The notes: generated from the sequence alone by a model not told the origin. A stretch of DNA of 64,000 nt from Streptomyces orinoci (GCF_003121295.1 NZ_PHNC01000029.1:310001-374000), one strand, 5' to 3'; shown: positions 24,594-33,398, counted from the first letter of the stretch. Translations and numbers: made by a program.

Positions 24594-24990
24594 GGGACCT
24601 CCTCAGTGCGGCCGGGTGCGCCCGTTGTATGAAGCGCGCCGGTGCGTGCGGGCGTGCGCTGTGCGACACCTCAGCTCCATCTCAGGTCCATCCTGAGACG
24701 CTCGCCTGCCCACGGCCCGCCGAGGTACGCCATCGGCCGTCCCCCCAGGCCCCGGAAACCGGCCTTGACCTGGTGCGTTGGCGCCGACCCCCGGATTTTT
24801 TGTATCGTGGAGAAACAAAGTGGCCCCGCCCGCACTCCCTGACCGGCGGTCGGGGCCGCTTGTTCTCTTTTTCCGGCCGCCTCCGGACCGCCCCCGGGCC
24901 ACCCGGACCGCTCAGCGGCGCTTGGCCAGAACGACCTCGCGGACCCGCTCCGCCGGCTCCCGCACGGCCGGCCGGGCCGCTCGCCGGTTC
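24594..24990. other. Intergenic region upstream of MFS-MarR gene
   Basis: This spacer of about 400 bp carries the MFS promoter on the minus strand and the palindromic motif at 24799-24823. A plus-strand frame across it (24548-25264) has no ribosome site and an abnormal Pro/Arg-rich product, so I leave it out. Confidence 0.5.
24799..24823. promoter_or_regulatory. Shared 25-bp motif, TTTGT...ACAAA
   Basis: TTTGTATCGTGGA, then two bases (GA), then AACAAAGTGG. The sequence is 23/25 identical to 30241-30265 and has inverted TTTGT/ACAAA ends. It lies upstream of the MFS-MarR gene. It may be an operator or a promoter element used by a common regulator. Confidence 0.5.
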
Positions 24991-25600
24991 CTATGCCGTG
25001 GCCGGCGCTAGCAGGTATGAACTGGCCGCCGGCAGTTCCGGATATGGCTCGGCCGCACGCGCGGCGGCCAGGGCCGCGTCGAACATGGGTGAGCCGATGA
25101 GGGATTCGCCGGAGTGCCGCTCGGCGGCCTTGAGCAATGACCAGGCGGGCCCCTCGATGCCGTGCACCGTCACCCCGCCGAACCCGGCGGCGCGCAGTTC
25201 GTCCGCGAGTTCCGCCGCCATATGGAAGTACACGGTCGTAAAACCCTTGCGGCCGGGCTCATGACGGCCGGTGGCCAGGATGTCCGTCACCGCCTCGCGC
25301 ACGCTCTCGCGGGCCGGCCAGGTGGTCGCGGTGTGCTCGAAGAGGGAGGCATAGCGGTTGATCGCGGCTGCGGCGACCAGACCTCCGGGGCGTCCGTCAG
25401 CCTACGGGCGTCGCCCAACTCGGCGGAGCAACCGCGCGCTTGGGCCTGGACGATATGGCGCTCCACCGGGTCGATCAGATGCACCTGGTAGCCCTCGCCG
25501 GTCAGCCACTCGGCATGCACCCCTGGCCCGCCGCCCACATCCAGGACCCGCGCGGGCGCGGGCGGCAGGCGGCGGCGGAGCAGCTGATGCGCGATGCTCT
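24991..25600 (-). pseudogene. Decayed class I SAM-dependent methyltransferase
   Basis: Homology is spread over two frames. The first part contains the SAM-binding motif RVLDVGGGPGVHAEWLTGEG and DPVERHIVQA. The second begins GGLVAAAAINRYASLFEHTA and runs to the end (TVHGIEGPAWSLLKAAERHS). About 40 residues between the Asp-loop and GGLV are missing and the frame changes there (near 25390). The N-terminus runs straight into the stop of the upstream gene and lacks a start codon. It is therefore not expected to be functional. Confidence 0.8.
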
Positions 25601-25604
25601 TCGC

Positions 25605-27032
25605 TCACCGGTCGCCCTGTCCAGTCCGCGCCCCGCGCCGCATCGCGAAGAACTCACGCCCCCGCTCCTCCGTGAGCATCTCCGCGAAGGCGGGCTCGAC
25701 GAGCAGGGAGACCGGGGCTATATGGTCCTCGTTGAGCGGGCGCCAGAGGCGCAGGGCCTCTCTCAACTCCGGCCAGGCCGCGTCCAGAAGCCGCTGTCGG
25801 CGTTCCTCGGGCGTGCCGGTGGGCACCGGCTCGGCGGGTTCGCCCGCATCGGCGGAGTCGATCGCGTGGAGAGTGGCCTGGACGCTCAGGGTGAACACCT
25901 GCCGCTCGGGGTCCCAGACCGGGGTGGCCGGCTCCGGTACATGGAAGGCCGGGTCGGCGGTGAGGCGGCCAAGGAGACGGTGTACGGCCGCGTCGAACTC
26001 GGGGTTGCCGAAGCTGGGCCGGAAGCCGGGGGCGCGGCGGCGGGAATCGTAATCGGCCAGCACCAACTGCAAGGACTGCGGACGGAGTTCGGCGAGGTGG
26101 GGGGAGATCTTCTCGGCGGCCAGCAGGGGCAGCAGTTCGGCGGCGAAGAGGGAGTTGCGCAGGAGCAGGCCGTCCTTGTCGTCATCGGTCAGCCGGCTCA
26201 CCGGCAGTGTGTACCGGTCACCCAGCATGGCCAGCGCCTGGAAGCGCAGCAGGTCGGCCCGTTCATGGCCGAACCGGGACGCCTGCTCCAGCACCGCCAA
26301 CGGCTCTTCGGTCTCGCCTGCGAGCAGGTCCAGGCGGGCCGATTCCACCTTGGCGTCCCACTCGTCCCGGGTCGCGCCCGAGGGGCGGCGCAGGGCGTGG
26401 AAGCCCGCGTACTGGTCGTACATCAGGTGGTAGAAGGAGTCGAAGCGCTCCGGTCCGTTCCCGGACCAGGAGCAGAGCCAGTAAGCGGCCCATTCGCCTT
26501 GCTCGTTCACATCCTCGGGGTCGAGGAGAACGACTCCGGCGTCCGCTTCGAGGGAGATGCGCAGGGAGCGGCGGAGGATGGCGGCCTCGGCGGCCTCGTC
26601 GGAGTCTTCGAAGTCGTCGGACTCCGCGATGTCGCCATCGTCATCGCCATCGTCATCGTCATCGGCGAGGTCGTCGGAGTCGTCCTCCCCCGCCAACTCC
26701 TCGTAGATCTCGATCCAGTGGGCCTCTTCCGTATCGGCCAGCCACGCCAACTCATCCGCTCCCGCGAGCCGGTAGATGAAGCATCCGGCGTCCCGCCAGC
26801 CGTCGGTGACCGCGAGGAACTCACGGAGGGACGACGGCAGCGGACGGCCCAGACGGGCCTCGGCGGCGGTGAGCCGGGCCTCGCTCGCCGGGGGGAAGCC
26901 GAGCCAGCCGTCCCGTACCACCGCATCGTCCAACGGGGCGTCCTGCTCCGGGTCATGAGCCCGGATCCACTCCTCGCTCCAGCGCTTGAGGAAGGGTTGC
27001 CACTGAGTACGGTGCATATGAGTACGGTTCAT
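25605..27032 (-). CDS. SMI1/KNR4 (SUKH)-like protein with acidic insert
   Basis: The 475-residue cytosolic protein begins with a SUKH-type domain (DDAVVRDGWLGFPPASEARL, LGRPLPSSLREFLAVTDGW). It continues with a low-complexity acidic insert of about 35 residues, encoded by a catcgtcatcg-type microsatellite near 26630-26680. The C-terminal half is helical with no family I recognise. SUKH domains are frequent immunity modules, but no toxin gene is adjacent. ATG 27032 is preceded by AGGGTGG. Confidence 0.7.
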   Translation of the reverse strand: MNRTHMHRTQWQPFLKRWSEEWIRAHDPEQDAPLDDAVVRDGWLGFPPASEARLTAAEARLGRPLPSSLREFLAVTDGWRDAGCFIYRLAGADELAWLADTEEAHWIEIYEELAGEDDSDDLADDDDDGDDDGDIAESDDFEDSDEAAEAAILRRSLRISLEADAGVVLLDPEDVNEQGEWAAYWLCSWSGNGPERFDSFYHLMYDQYAGFHALRRPSGATRDEWDAKVESARLDLLAGETEEPLAVLEQASRFGHERADLLRFQALAMLGDRYTLPVSRLTDDDKDGLLLRNSLFAAELLPLLAAEKISPHLAELRPQSLQLVLADYDSRRRAPGFRPSFGNPEFDAAVHRLLGRLTADPAFHVPEPATPVWDPERQVFTLSVQATLHAIDSADAGEPAEPVPTGTPEERRQRLLDAAWPELREALRLWRPLNEDHIAPVSLLVEPAFAEMLTEERGREFFAMRRGARTGQGDR

Positions 27033-27144
27033 GGCACCACCCTGCCGCATGGCACTGAGCGATGTGTCCCGGCGGGCAGGCCGGAACCGGTGGACCGGTC
27101 GGGCGCGTCCTCATTGGGACGGAAACGAGTAGTGGGGGACGTGC

Positions 27145-27426
27145 ATGAGCATGGGCAACGATCGGCCGAGCCGGCAGCAGTTGCGGGACAGCTTCCACCG
27201 TGGCGTGCTGAACGCGCTGGCGGGGGAGGTGTGCACCGCCACCCTGGTGGACATGGACACCGACGAGGCACTGTGGGCGATCGCCAGTGCAGAACCGGCC
27301 GACCGTGAGGAGCTGGTGGCGGCGGCCTACCGCGCCTTCGCCGGGCAGCTGGACGGCAGCAACGCGGCCCGCCGGGCCGAGGAGATGCAGCGCCGGTTCG
27401 ATGCGTGGACGCAGCCCAAGAGCTGA
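27145..27426 (+). CDS. Conserved small hypothetical protein
   Basis: This 93-residue acidic helical protein (SRQQLRDSFHRGVLNALAGE...) starts at ATG with GTGGGGGAC upstream. It lies divergent from the SUKH-like gene. I do not recognise a domain. Codon use is normal for the genome, which supports a real gene. Confidence 0.6.
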   Translation: MSMGNDRPSRQQLRDSFHRGVLNALAGEVCTATLVDMDTDEALWAIASAEPADREELVAAAYRAFAGQLDGSNAARRAEEMQRRFDAWTQPKS

Positions 27427-27705
27427 GCGCACCTCGGGCCTCCCCGGGGGTGTCCCGGCTCACGACTGTGGGTGCCGCTTCAACTTCTGCGGAATCCTTG
27501 AGCATTGCAGCGTCACGAACCCGGAAGTCCCACGGCCGGGAGTCCGGCCGGATCAGCGCAAGTTGAGCCTTGGATCGGCGAGGCGGCCCGCTCAGCACCA
27601 TGCGCATCGACATGCAGCCGGGAGCCGGTGCCGGCGGGACCGCCGCCTCGACACGCGGCACCCCGATCAACCCCAACGAGTAGCGGGACCCGGGCGGCGG
27701 CCGGG

Positions 27706-29160
27706 TTATCCGGCCGCACCCGTACGCCGCCCCTTGGCCAGCAGCGGGAGCAGGGCCAACAGCCCGGCGCAGAGGGCGAGATGGAAGCCCAGGGCCACCG
27801 CCAGCGCATGGCCGTAGGCGCCCGCGTCGCCATGCCGGGCGCCGCCCAGGGTTCCGTAGTAGAGCACGCCGACCACGGCCACTCCCACCGCGCCGCCGAC
27901 CTGCTGGCCGGTGGACAGCACACCCGAGGCCATGCCCGCCTCGGCGGGCGGGACCCGGGAGAGCACGGTGTTGATCAGGGGGGTGACCAGCAGGCCGTTC
28001 CCCGCGCCGATCAGCAGGAAGGACGGGGCCAGGTCCCAGGCCGCCAGGGACGGTCCATGGTGGACGCACACCGCGATGGCCAGGGCGTAGCCCAGGGCGG
28101 CGAGCAGGGCGCCGGCCCGGAGGACCCGGGGGCCATGGCGGGTCAGCCGGCCGGCGGCCAGGCTGGCGGTGAAGAAGGCCGCCGCGAAGGGGATGTAGAT
28201 CAGCCCCGCGCCCATGGTGTCCAGGCCCAGGCCGTCCTGCACGGTGAGGGAGAGGATCAGGAAGAAGGAGTTGATGCCGAAGTAGGCAAGCAGTACCAGG
28301 GCCATGCCGACCGCGAAGGACCGCCGGCGCAGCAGGCTCGGGCGTATCAGGGGCGCGCCGCCCCGTGCTTCCACGCGCCGTTCGACCCATAGGAATCCGG
28401 CCAGCGCGAGCGCGGCCGCGGCCAGGCTGAGCCAGGTCCACAGCGGCCAGCCGACCTGGCGGCCCTCCACCAGCGGGACCACCAGCAGCAGAAGGGCCAG
28501 GCTGAGCACCGCGGCGCCGGGCAGGTCCAGCCGCTGGGCGCCGGGGGCGCGGGACTCGGGTACAAAGGCGGCGGCCAGCGCCAGGGTGAGCAGGCCGACC
28601 GGGACATTGACCCAGAAGACGGGCCGCCAGGAGGTGCCGAAGAGGTCGGCGGAGACCAGTGCGCCGCCGAGCAACTGCCCGGCCACCCCGGCCAGTCCGA
28701 TGACCGCGCCCAGGACACCGAAGGCGCGGGCCCGCCGCGACGCGGGCAGCAGCACCTGGATCATGGAGAAGATCTGCGGGAAGAGCGCCGCCGCGCCCAG
28801 CCCCTGGACCACCCGCGCGGCGATCAGCGCGCCGGGCCCGCCGGCGGCGGCACAGGCCACCGAGGCCAGGGTGAACAGGGCCAGGCCGGTGAGGAACATC
28901 CGCTTGCGGCCCCAGAGGTCGCCCAGCCGGGCGCTGGTGATCAGGGCCACGGCGTAGGCGAGTTGGTAGCCGGCCAGCACCAACTGGACGTCGGCGTCAC
29001 TGGCGTTGAGGTCCTGCTGGATGGCGGGGGTGGCCACCAGCACGATAAAGGTGTCCAGGACGGCCATGAAGACCCCGGCCAGCATGATGGACAGGGCGCG
29101 CCAGGGGGAGGGGGCGGCGGCGGCCGGGGGTGCGGACACCGGGAGTTGTGTCTGGGTCAT
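27706..29160 (-). CDS. DHA2-type MFS drug exporter
   Basis: The 484-residue transporter has 14 predicted membrane segments, motif A as RLGDLWGRKRMF, and a motif C-like LGAVIGLAGVAGQLLGGALV. Members export antibiotics, dyes or other hydrophobic compounds by proton antiport. It is transcribed divergently from an MmyB-like regulator, and a palindrome at 29194-29231 lies in the shared promoter region, so the regulator probably controls the exporter. Confidence 0.88.
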   Translation of the reverse strand: MTQTQLPVSAPPAAAAPSPWRALSIMLAGVFMAVLDTFIVLVATPAIQQDLNASDADVQLVLAGYQLAYAVALITSARLGDLWGRKRMFLTGLALFTLASVACAAAGGPGALIAARVVQGLGAAALFPQIFSMIQVLLPASRRARAFGVLGAVIGLAGVAGQLLGGALVSADLFGTSWRPVFWVNVPVGLLTLALAAAFVPESRAPGAQRLDLPGAAVLSLALLLLVVPLVEGRQVGWPLWTWLSLAAAALALAGFLWVERRVEARGGAPLIRPSLLRRRSFAVGMALVLLAYFGINSFFLILSLTVQDGLGLDTMGAGLIYIPFAAAFFTASLAAGRLTRHGPRVLRAGALLAALGYALAIAVCVHHGPSLAAWDLAPSFLLIGAGNGLLVTPLINTVLSRVPPAEAGMASGVLSTGQQVGGAVGVAVVGVLYYGTLGGARHGDAGAYGHALAVALGFHLALCAGLLALLPLLAKGRRTGAAG

Positions 29161-29193
29161 GAGTCGAGGTTCGGGCCGGACGCGGGGGTCATA

Positions 29194-29231
29194 CAGGGGG
29201 TACTTATGCTGGTGGCCGCGGTACCCCCCTG
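29194..29231. promoter_or_regulatory. Palindromic operator candidate between exporter and regulator
   Basis: CAGGGGGTAC and GTACCCCCCTG face each other across 17 bp, between the divergent MFS and MmyB-like genes. The 8-bp core GGGGGTAC/GTACCCCC is a perfect inverted repeat. A TATGCT -10-like box lies inside. Confidence 0.55.
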
Positions 29232-29329
29232 AGGGAGCCCGCGACGCCCCCGAGGAGCGCCCCTGGGGCGCGTACCGCCGCACCGTCCGCCTATTCATCC
29301 GCCTATTCATCCGCGTACCGAGGAGCGCC

Positions 29330-30169
29330 GTGGCCGACCTGGAACACCGGCGCGCCCTGGCGCTGTTCCTGCGCTCGCGCCGGGAGCGGGTCACCCCGGA
29401 CCAGGCGGGCATCCCGGCGGGGCCCCGGCGGCGTACCCCGGGGCTGCGGCGGGAGGAGGTGGCCCAGCTCTCGGGTGTCAGTGTCACCTGGTACACCTGG
29501 CTGGAGCAGGCACGGGACATCACCGTCAGCCGGCAGGTGCTGCACAGCCTGGCCCGGGTGCTGCTGCTCTCCCCGGCGGAGGCGCGGCATCTGTTCGCGC
29601 TGGCGGGCGAGGGGGCGCCGGTGCCGCCTGCGGTGCGCCGGGAGCCCGGTCCGGCCCTGCAACGGCTGGTGGACGCACTGGATCCGCATCCGGCGTATCT
29701 GGTGGCGCCCAACTGGGACTTGGTGGCGTGGAACCGGGCGGAGGCGGGGCTGATCGGTGACCCGGCGCGCTGGCCGGAGGGCGAGCGCAATCTGGTCCGG
29801 CAGGTGTTTCTGGATCCCGGGCTGCGGGAGCTGCTGGTGGACTGGCCGGGGCAGGCGCGGGCGCTGCTGGAGCAGTACCGGGCGGAGGCGGACCGGCATC
29901 TGGGAGATGTCTCCTTCGGCGCGCTGACCGAGGAGCTATGCGCCCGGAGCGAGGAGTTCCGGTGCTGGTGGGACACCCATGATGTGGCCGAATTCCGGTC
30001 CGCGCGGCGGGAGTTCGCACATCCCGGGGCGGGGCGGCTGGTCTTTGACTACCTCAAGCTGGCGGCGGTGGACGCACCGGGGCTGAGTCTGATCGCCTGC
30101 ATGCCGGCGGACGAGGAGACGGCGGCACGGCTGCCGGAGCTGGCGGGGTACGCCGCCGGGCGCGGCTGA
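29330..30169 (+). CDS. MmyB-like XRE transcriptional regulator
   Basis: The 279-residue protein has an N-terminal XRE HTH with the family phrases RTPGLRREEVAQLSGVSVTW and WLEQARDITVS. The C-terminal MLTR-type ligand domain has HPAYLVAPNWDLVAWNRAEA and FDYLKLAAVDAPGLSL. This family usually represses a divergent dehydrogenase or exporter gene and binds fatty-acid-like ligands. GTG 29330 has AGGAG at 29321. Divergence from the MFS gene supports a regulator-target pair. Confidence 0.88.
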   Translation: MADLEHRRALALFLRSRRERVTPDQAGIPAGPRRRTPGLRREEVAQLSGVSVTWYTWLEQARDITVSRQVLHSLARVLLLSPAEARHLFALAGEGAPVPPAVRREPGPALQRLVDALDPHPAYLVAPNWDLVAWNRAEAGLIGDPARWPEGERNLVRQVFLDPGLRELLVDWPGQARALLEQYRAEADRHLGDVSFGALTEELCARSEEFRCWWDTHDVAEFRSARREFAHPGAGRLVFDYLKLAAVDAPGLSLIACMPADEETAARLPELAGYAAGRG

Positions 30170-30240
30170 CGCCTGACGGCCGGGCGCCCCCTGACACTGA
30201 CGCCTGACGGCCCGGCGTCCCTTGGCCCGGGAGGGCCCGT

Positions 30241-30265
30241 TTTGTATCGTGGATGAACAAAGTGG
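30241..30265. promoter_or_regulatory. Shared 25-bp motif upstream of HAD phosphatase
   Basis: This second copy of the TTTGTATCGTGGA-NN-AACAAAGTGG motif differs from 24799-24823 at two central bases. It is 59 bp before the HAD gene start, a position suited to transcriptional control. Confidence 0.5.
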
Positions 30266-30324
30266 ATAAACCATAGGGCCGCGCCGAAGTACCGCGCGCC
30301 CGCCCCCGACACCTGGAGTACCGA

Positions 30325-30975
30325 ATGCCCACCCTCGCCTGCCAGGCCGTACTCCTCGATATGGACGGCACCATCGTCAACTCCGACGCCGTGGTGGAAC
30401 GCTGCTGGCGCGCCTGGGCCGCCGAACACGGCCTGGAGGGTGACGAGGTGATGAAGGTCGTCCACGGCCGCCAGGGCTACGCCACCATGGCCGTGCTGCT
30501 CCCCGACCGCCCCATGGAGCTCAACCACGCCGACAACCGGCGCATGCTGGCCGCCGAGACCGCCGATATGGCGGGCGTGGTGCCGGTGGCCGGCGCCCCC
30601 GCCTTTATGGACGCCCTGGCCCGGCTGCCGCACGCGCTGGTGACCTCGGCGGACGGCAAGCTGGCCGCGGCCCGGATGAACGCGGCCGGGCTGCCCATGC
30701 CGCCCGTCATGATCACCGCGGAGTGCGTAGGCGCCAGCAAGCCGGACCCGGAGGGCTTCCTCAAGGGCGCCGCCGAGCTGGGCTTTGCGCCCGGGGACTG
30801 TGTGGTCTTCGAGGACTCCGAGGCGGGCATCGCGGCGGGCAAGGCGGCCGGGATGCGGGTGGTGGGCGTGGGCCCGCGCGCCGCCGCGCACGCCCCGGAC
30901 GCCCAGGTCGGGGATCTGACCGGGGTGCGGGTGGAGGCCACCGCGGACGGCGGCCTGCTGCTGCACCTCCCGTAG
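30325..30975 (+). CDS. HAD-superfamily sugar-phosphate phosphatase
   Basis: The 216-residue HAD hydrolase has motif I as LLDMDGTIVNSD (nucleophile Asp and acid Asp), motif II Thr-Ser in LVTSADGK, the motif III Lys in GASKPDPEGFLKGA and motif IV VVFEDSEAGI. The helical cap between motifs I and II fits the beta-phosphoglucomutase/GPP subgroup, so it probably dephosphorylates a small sugar phosphate such as glycerol-3-phosphate. It is preceded by the 25-bp motif at 30241. Confidence 0.88.
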   Translation: MPTLACQAVLLDMDGTIVNSDAVVERCWRAWAAEHGLEGDEVMKVVHGRQGYATMAVLLPDRPMELNHADNRRMLAAETADMAGVVPVAGAPAFMDALARLPHALVTSADGKLAAARMNAAGLPMPPVMITAECVGASKPDPEGFLKGAAELGFAPGDCVVFEDSEAGIAAGKAAGMRVVGVGPRAAAHAPDAQVGDLTGVRVEATADGGLLLHLP

Positions 30976-31018
30976 GCCCGCTGCACCTCCAGCAGGCCCG
31001 TCAACAGGCCCGCCGGCC

Positions 31019-31600
31019 TCAGCCGATGGCGGCCTCGTAGAGGCTGAACCCGGCCAGCGCCAGCATCACCAGCGCCGCCACCTTGGTGATCAGCGCCAGC
31101 GGTACGTACTTCATCAGGGTGCGGCCGCCCATGATGCCCAGGGCCGCGACCGCCCACAGGCCCAGCACCGCGCCCACGCCGACCGAGACCGGATCGTCGT
31201 AGCGGGCCGCCAGGTTGGCGGTCATGATCTGGGTGAGATCGCCGAACTCGGCGACCAGGATCAGCATGAAGCCCGCCCCGGACACCTTCCAGAAGGACTG
31301 GTCGGCGGGCTTGGTGATCTCTTCCTCGTCGTCGTCCTTCTTCAGCAGCAGCATGGCGGCGCCGAGCAGGAAGGCGGCGCCCACCAGCGCCTGCAGCAGC
31401 CGGTGCGGCAGCAGGGTCAGCAGGCTGCCCGCCGCGATGGCCAGCGCCACATGCACGGCGAAGGCCGCCGCCACTCCGGCGAACACATAGGAGGCGCGGT
31501 AGCGGGTGCCGAGCATCAGGGAGGCGAGCGCGGTCTTGTCCGGCAGTTCGGCCAGGAAGATCACGCCGAAGACCAGCGCGGCGACGGTGAAGCTGAACAC
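31019..31600 (-). CDS. TMEM165/GDT1-family Mn(II) exporter
   Basis: This 193-residue, six-TM UPF0016 protein has both signature motifs: AELPDKT in the first segment and AEFGDLTQ in the second half. Bacterial members export Mn(II). It is preceded by a yybP-ykoY-type riboswitch, which senses Mn(II), so the assignment to manganese is well supported. GTG 31600 has GAGGAAA upstream. An acidic loop KKDDDEEE lies between the two halves. Confidence 0.92.
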   Translation of the reverse strand: MFSFTVAALVFGVIFLAELPDKTALASLMLGTRYRASYVFAGVAAAFAVHVALAIAAGSLLTLLPHRLLQALVGAAFLLGAAMLLLKKDDDEEEITKPADQSFWKVSGAGFMLILVAEFGDLTQIMTANLAARYDDPVSVGVGAVLGLWAVAALGIMGGRTLMKYVPLALITKVAALVMLALAGFSLYEAAIG

Positions 31601-31679
31601 GGGTTTCCTCTGTCGGTGGGGGCCGCCGCACCGAGTGTCCCGCTTGGATCAGGGGTCGCTTCGGCACGGCAGCGTCATG

Positions 31680-31795
31680 GACACTGCGGCCGAAGGTCTC
31701 GCTGGCGCACGGCCGTTGGCCGAGTGCCTCCGGGCGCCGGCCGAGCGGGGCTCGGCAGTATGTCGACGGTCCGGCGAAGAGCTACTCCCCTTCTG
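31680..31795 (-). ncRNA. yybP-ykoY manganese riboswitch
   Basis: On the minus strand the conserved landmarks appear in order: GGGGAGTAG (31782-31790), GTCGACATACTG, then GCGAGACCTTCGGCC (about 31688-31702). These match the consensus of the yybP-ykoY family as I know it, and the downstream gene is the classic target, a TMEM165/GDT1 exporter. The TAG of GGGGAGTAG is also the stop codon of the upstream FetB-like gene. The leader between aptamer and GTG (about 80 nt) is GC-rich and could carry the expression platform. Confidence 0.85.
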
Positions 31796-32606
31796 CTTCC
31801 CCCAGGGTACGTGACCGTATGAACGGCCGCCGCCGGGCGGCGTCCCGGTGCAGCCGCCCACGGGCGATCAGCTCCAGCACCACGGCCACCGCCACCGACT
31901 GCACCGCCAGCAGGGCCACCAGCACAAACAGCTGCACCGCGCCCGCCTGCACCGGCGAGGCGCCGCCCAGCAGCATGCCGACAAAGGCCCCGGGCAGGGT
32001 GACCAATCCCACCGTTCTGGTCTGGTCCAGGCCCGGCAGCAGGGCGTCCGAGGCGGCGGGCCGGGCCACCTCCAGCCGGGCGTCCCGCTCCAGCAGCCCC
32101 AGCGCCAGGCCCGCCTCCACCTCGCCCCGCCGGGTGCGCAGTTCGTCCAGGGCGCGCCGGCCGGCCAGCACGGTGGCGGTCATCCCGCCGCCGATAAGGA
32201 TCCCGGCCACCGGGATCAGCGCCAGGCCCTGGAATGGCACCAGGCCGGTGAGCAGCAGCACCGCCACCACCGGGCCCACCCCGGCGGCGATCGGCAGCGC
32301 CGCCCAGACCCAGCTGCGGTTGTCGGTGATCCGGCGCCCCGCGGTCCAGGACGCCACCGCGAACATCAGCAGGACGAAGCCGGCCAGCGAGGCCGCCCGG
32401 TGCACCACCCAGCCGATCAGCGCCGAGACCACCGCCAGCTGGACGGCGGCGCGCAGCCCGGCCAGCGCCACGGCGCGGGCGTAGCCGCGCTCCCGGTGGT
32501 CGGCCAGGCGGGCCAGCGCGGTCACCGCCACGGCGGCGACCAGCAGTACGGCCAGCACCACGCCCAGGGTGCGGTTGACCGGCAGCAGGGTGGCGGCGAG
32601 GAGCAC
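31782..32606 (-). CDS. FetB-like ABC transporter permease (UPF0014)
   Basis: The 274-residue protein has about seven membrane segments and the UPF0014/FetB signature region (PVAGILIGGGMTATVLAGRR, ARLEVARPAASDALLPGLDQ, VGLVTLPGAFVGMLLGGASP). FetB with ATPase FetA is linked to iron export or resistance in E. coli; no ATPase gene is adjacent here. The stop TAG lies inside the Mn riboswitch, which ties this gene and the Mn exporter into one transcription unit or at least overlapping signals. GTG start. Confidence 0.85.
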   Translation of the reverse strand: MLLAATLLPVNRTLGVVLAVLLVAAVAVTALARLADHRERGYARAVALAGLRAAVQLAVVSALIGWVVHRAASLAGFVLLMFAVASWTAGRRITDNRSWVWAALPIAAGVGPVVAVLLLTGLVPFQGLALIPVAGILIGGGMTATVLAGRRALDELRTRRGEVEAGLALGLLERDARLEVARPAASDALLPGLDQTRTVGLVTLPGAFVGMLLGGASPVQAGAVQLFVLVALLAVQSVAVAVVLELIARGRLHRDAARRRPFIRSRTLGEAEGE

Positions 32607-32678
32607 CCGGCCACCCTAGCCTCGCGCTCCCTCACCGGCCTTGCGCTCCGTCACCAAGAGAACGCAAAGCGAAAACGG

Positions 32679-32700
32679 TCAAGAAACTTGAACTTGCAAG
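32679..32700. promoter_or_regulatory. Twin palindromes upstream of doxX-like gene
   Basis: TCAAGAAACTTGA (32679-32691) and CTTGCAAG (32693-32700) are adjacent palindromes about 70-90 bp before the DoxX gene, in an AT-richer promoter-like region. They may be an operator for a MarR/HxlR- or LysR-type factor. Confidence 0.45.
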
Positions 32701-32767
32701 CACTATGAGGGATACCTAACCTGTGAGACCGCTCGTTGTTTCCCGTCCCTGACACGAGGAGCCAGGC

Positions 32768-33238
32768 ATGTCCCCCACCACCACCGGCACTCCGGCCACT
32801 GCCGCCCCCACCGGAGCGGCCATCCCGCTCGCCGAGCGGCTGGACGCCGCCCGTCCGTATGTCCTGTCCGCCTTCCGCGTCGTGGTCGGCCTGCTCTTCG
32901 CCTGCCATGGCGCGGCCTCGCTGTTCGGCGTCCTGGGCGGCGCGGTGGGCGGCGGCACCATCGCCGCCGGCACCTGGCCGGGCTGGTACGCGGCCGTGAT
33001 CCAGCTGGTCGGGGGCGTCCTGGTGCTGCTCGGCGCCGCCACCCGCAGCGCCGCCTTCATCTCCTCGGGCTCCATGGCCTACGCCTACTTCGACGTCCAC
33101 CAGAGCCACGCCCTGTGGCCGATACAGAACGGCGGCGAGGCCTCCGTGATGTTCTGCTGGGCCTTTCTGCTGCTGGTCTTCACCGGCGCCGGGCCGCTCT
33201 CCGTGGACCGTCTGATCTCGCGCTCCCGCCAGGGCTGA
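32768..33238 (+). CDS. DoxX-family membrane protein
   Basis: This 156-residue protein has four TM segments. Family features are FRVVVGLLFACHGAASLFG (first TM with the conserved His-Gly) and GVLVLLGAATRSAAFISSG, followed by a YFDVHQSHALWPIQNGGE loop. Actinobacterial DoxX proteins have been linked to thiol and oxidative stress responses. The gene is apparently single, downstream of two palindromes. Confidence 0.85.
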   Translation: MSPTTTGTPATAAPTGAAIPLAERLDAARPYVLSAFRVVVGLLFACHGAASLFGVLGGAVGGGTIAAGTWPGWYAAVIQLVGGVLVLLGAATRSAAFISSGSMAYAYFDVHQSHALWPIQNGGEASVMFCWAFLLLVFTGAGPLSVDRLISRSRQG

Positions 33239-33398
33239 GCACCGCCGTCAAGGCGCCCCGGGGCACGTGATGCAGCTCGCATCCCGTGCCCCATGCACAT
33301 TCCTCAGCAGCCCCAGGCGTACTGTGTACGGTTGTGAAGGCCGCTCCTGCCGCTCCCCTGCGACATCGCGGCGGGGGACCGTACCAGGAGATCGGGTC

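Noticed and set aside
23502..24632. Plus-strand frame rich in His/Gln/Asp opposite the MFS gene
   Set aside because: Typical antisense composition of a membrane protein gene, with no start signal.
26630..26690. Functional tandem repeat in the SUKH-like gene
   Set aside because: The catcgtcatcg repeat encodes an acidic low-complexity loop; simple microsatellite slippage explains it.
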